In this document: positions 5,147-5,878 of the stretch, piece by piece
How the letters are laid out: each line of letters starts with the position of its first letter
Position numbering within the stretch: the first letter of the stretch is position 1
Source: Microbacterium sp.
GTDB lineage: Bacteria; Actinomycetota; Actinomycetes; Actinomycetales; Microbacteriaceae
Length of the DNA: 5,878 nucleotides
Direction: 5' to 3'
NCBI GenBank assembly: GCA_003248845.1
Contig: QFPD01000149.1
Coordinates: forward strand, 1-5,878
Made by a program: the position numbers and the translations under genes
The notes under the pieces: generated by a model
What the model was told of the DNA's origin: nothing
Databases searched by the model: none
What the model saw: only the letters and a program-made list of their open reading frames with translations

Positions 5147-5878
5147 TCAGCGCGTCACGATGAGCGCTTCGCCCTGGCCGCCGCCGCCGCACAGCCCGAC
5201 CGCCGCCGTTCCCGAGCCGCGCCGGACGAGCTCGTGCACGGCGTGCACGACCAGTCGCGCACCGGAGGCGCCGATCGGATGGCCGACCGCGATGCCGCCG
5301 CCGTGCACGTTGACGACGTCCTCCCCGATGCCGAGCTCGGCCTGCGAGTGGGCGACGACGGCCCCGAAGGCCTCGTTGATCTCGACGAGGTCGAGATCGG
5401 ATGCCGCGATCCCCTGCCGCTCGAGGGCCTGCGCGATCGCGCGGGCGGGCTGAGCATGCAGCGAGTTGTCGGGGCCGGCGACCTGCCCGGCCGCGCCCAC
5501 GACCGCGAGCACCGGCCACCCCGCATCGGCGGCGTGCGCGCGCGTCGTGAGGACCACCGCGGCCGCGCCGTCGGAGATCTGCGAGGCGTTGCCCGCTGTG
5601 ATCGAGCCGTCCTTCGCGAATGCGGGGCGAAGACCGGCGAGGGTCTCCTCCGTCGTCTCGGCGCGGATGCCTTCGTCGGCCGTCACCTGCACGGGCTCAC
5701 CTCGCCGCTGCGGCACCTCGATCGTGACGATCTCCGCGTCGAAGAGGCCCTCATCGCGCGCGGCCGCAGCCCGCTGGTGCGACAGCGCAGCCACGTGGTC
5801 CTGCGCCTCGCGCGTCACGTGGAACGTCGGGTTGAGCCGCTCGGTCGAGGCGCCCATGGACTCCTTGTCATAGGCATC
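5147..5878 (-). CDS. Acetyl-CoA C-acetyltransferase (thiolase), C-terminal part (cut by window edge)
   Basis: The frame is open to base 5878, so the 243 residues seen are the C-terminal three-fifths of a roughly 390-400-residue thiolase. The enzyme condenses two acetyl-CoA to acetoacetyl-CoA or runs the reverse cleavage step of beta-oxidation. Landmarks, numbered from the window edge, are DAYDKESMGASTE (1-13, just before the internal Met at 5857), ITAGNASQISDGAAAV (93-108), EINEAFGAVVA (165-175) and GGGIAVGHPIGASGARL (192-208). The last contains the catalytic His of the GHPxGxSG motif. The C-terminal LCGGGGQGEA (229-238) contains the second catalytic Cys. The first active-site Cys lies outside the window. 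The internal ATG at 5857 is not the start, because the preceding in-frame codons match the family. Whether it is biosynthetic (phbA/atoB type) or degradative (fadA type) cannot be decided from this part; the short GxGGQGEA ending favours the acetyl-CoA type weakly. Confidence 0.93.
   Translation of the reverse strand, partial: DAYDKESMGASTERLNPTFHVTREAQDHVAALSHQRAAAARDEGLFDAEIVTIEVPQRRGEPVQVTADEGIRAETTEETLAGLRPAFAKDGSITAGNASQISDGAAAVVLTTRAHAADAGWPVLAVVGAAGQVAGPDNSLHAQPARAIAQALERQGIAASDLDLVEINEAFGAVVAHSQAELGIGEDVVNVHGGGIAVGHPIGASGARLVVHAVHELVRRGSGTAAVGLCGGGGQGEALIVTR

Noticed and set aside
5855..5857. In-frame ATG at 5857 as the thiolase start
   Set aside because: The frame continues open to the window edge, and the preceding codons (DAYDKES) match the middle of the thiolase family. 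The first catalytic cysteine would also be missing from such a short product.
1..5878. Mobile element, CRISPR array, tRNA, toxin-antitoxin or defence system
   Set aside because: No transposase or integrase motifs, no spaced direct repeats of CRISPR type, no cloverleaf and no known defence domain were seen. Nearly all bases are explained by seven or eight ordinary chromosomal genes.

Overview
The window is GC-rich, with strong G/C bias at third codon positions, tightly packed genes and long antisense shadow frames. All of this is typical of high-GC Actinomycetota. The protein sequences (IlvD, OtsA, IlvB and a small MCYPVTCP-type cysteine protein) fit a Microbacteriaceae member such as Microbacterium. 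The genus is an inference from memory; the phylum is fairly secure.

Layout, left to right. Positions 1-237 (minus) hold the N-terminus of acetolactate synthase large subunit (ilvB), cut by the window edge. Positions 286-2001 (minus) are dihydroxy-acid dehydratase (ilvD). Positions 2011-2808 (minus) are trehalose-6-phosphate phosphatase (otsB), and 2805-4226 (minus) are trehalose-6-phosphate synthase (otsA). Transcription runs otsA-otsB-ilvD-ilvB, with a 4-nt ATGA overlap, then a 9-nt gap, then a 48-nt gap. Trehalose synthesis and two branched-chain amino acid enzymes may therefore share one transcript. Divergent from otsA is a two-helix membrane microprotein (4270-4524, plus), and the 43-nt gap contains overlapping -10-like boxes for both directions. 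Convergent to it is a 39-codon cysteine-rich, probably zinc-binding protein (4528-4647, minus). That gene starts one base after the stop of a GNAT acetyltransferase (4649-5089, minus). After a 57-nt gap containing a GC hairpin, the rightmost gene is the C-terminal 243 residues of a thiolase (5147-5878, minus), cut by the window edge.

How the genes work together. OtsA joins glucose from a nucleotide sugar to glucose-6-phosphate, and OtsB removes the phosphate to give trehalose. IlvB and IlvD are the first and third steps of the valine/isoleucine pathway. The GNAT and the cysteine-rich protein form a tight two-gene unit of unknown purpose. The thiolase belongs to acyl-CoA metabolism and has no visible link to its neighbours here.

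No mobile element, CRISPR array, tRNA, rRNA or defence system is visible, and no stretch over 300 bases lacks a gene. The window is mostly ordinary chromosomal backbone. The points worth a second look are the Cys-rich microprotein, the ots-ilv junction, the compact (probably leaderless) promoters, and small repeats and hairpins.
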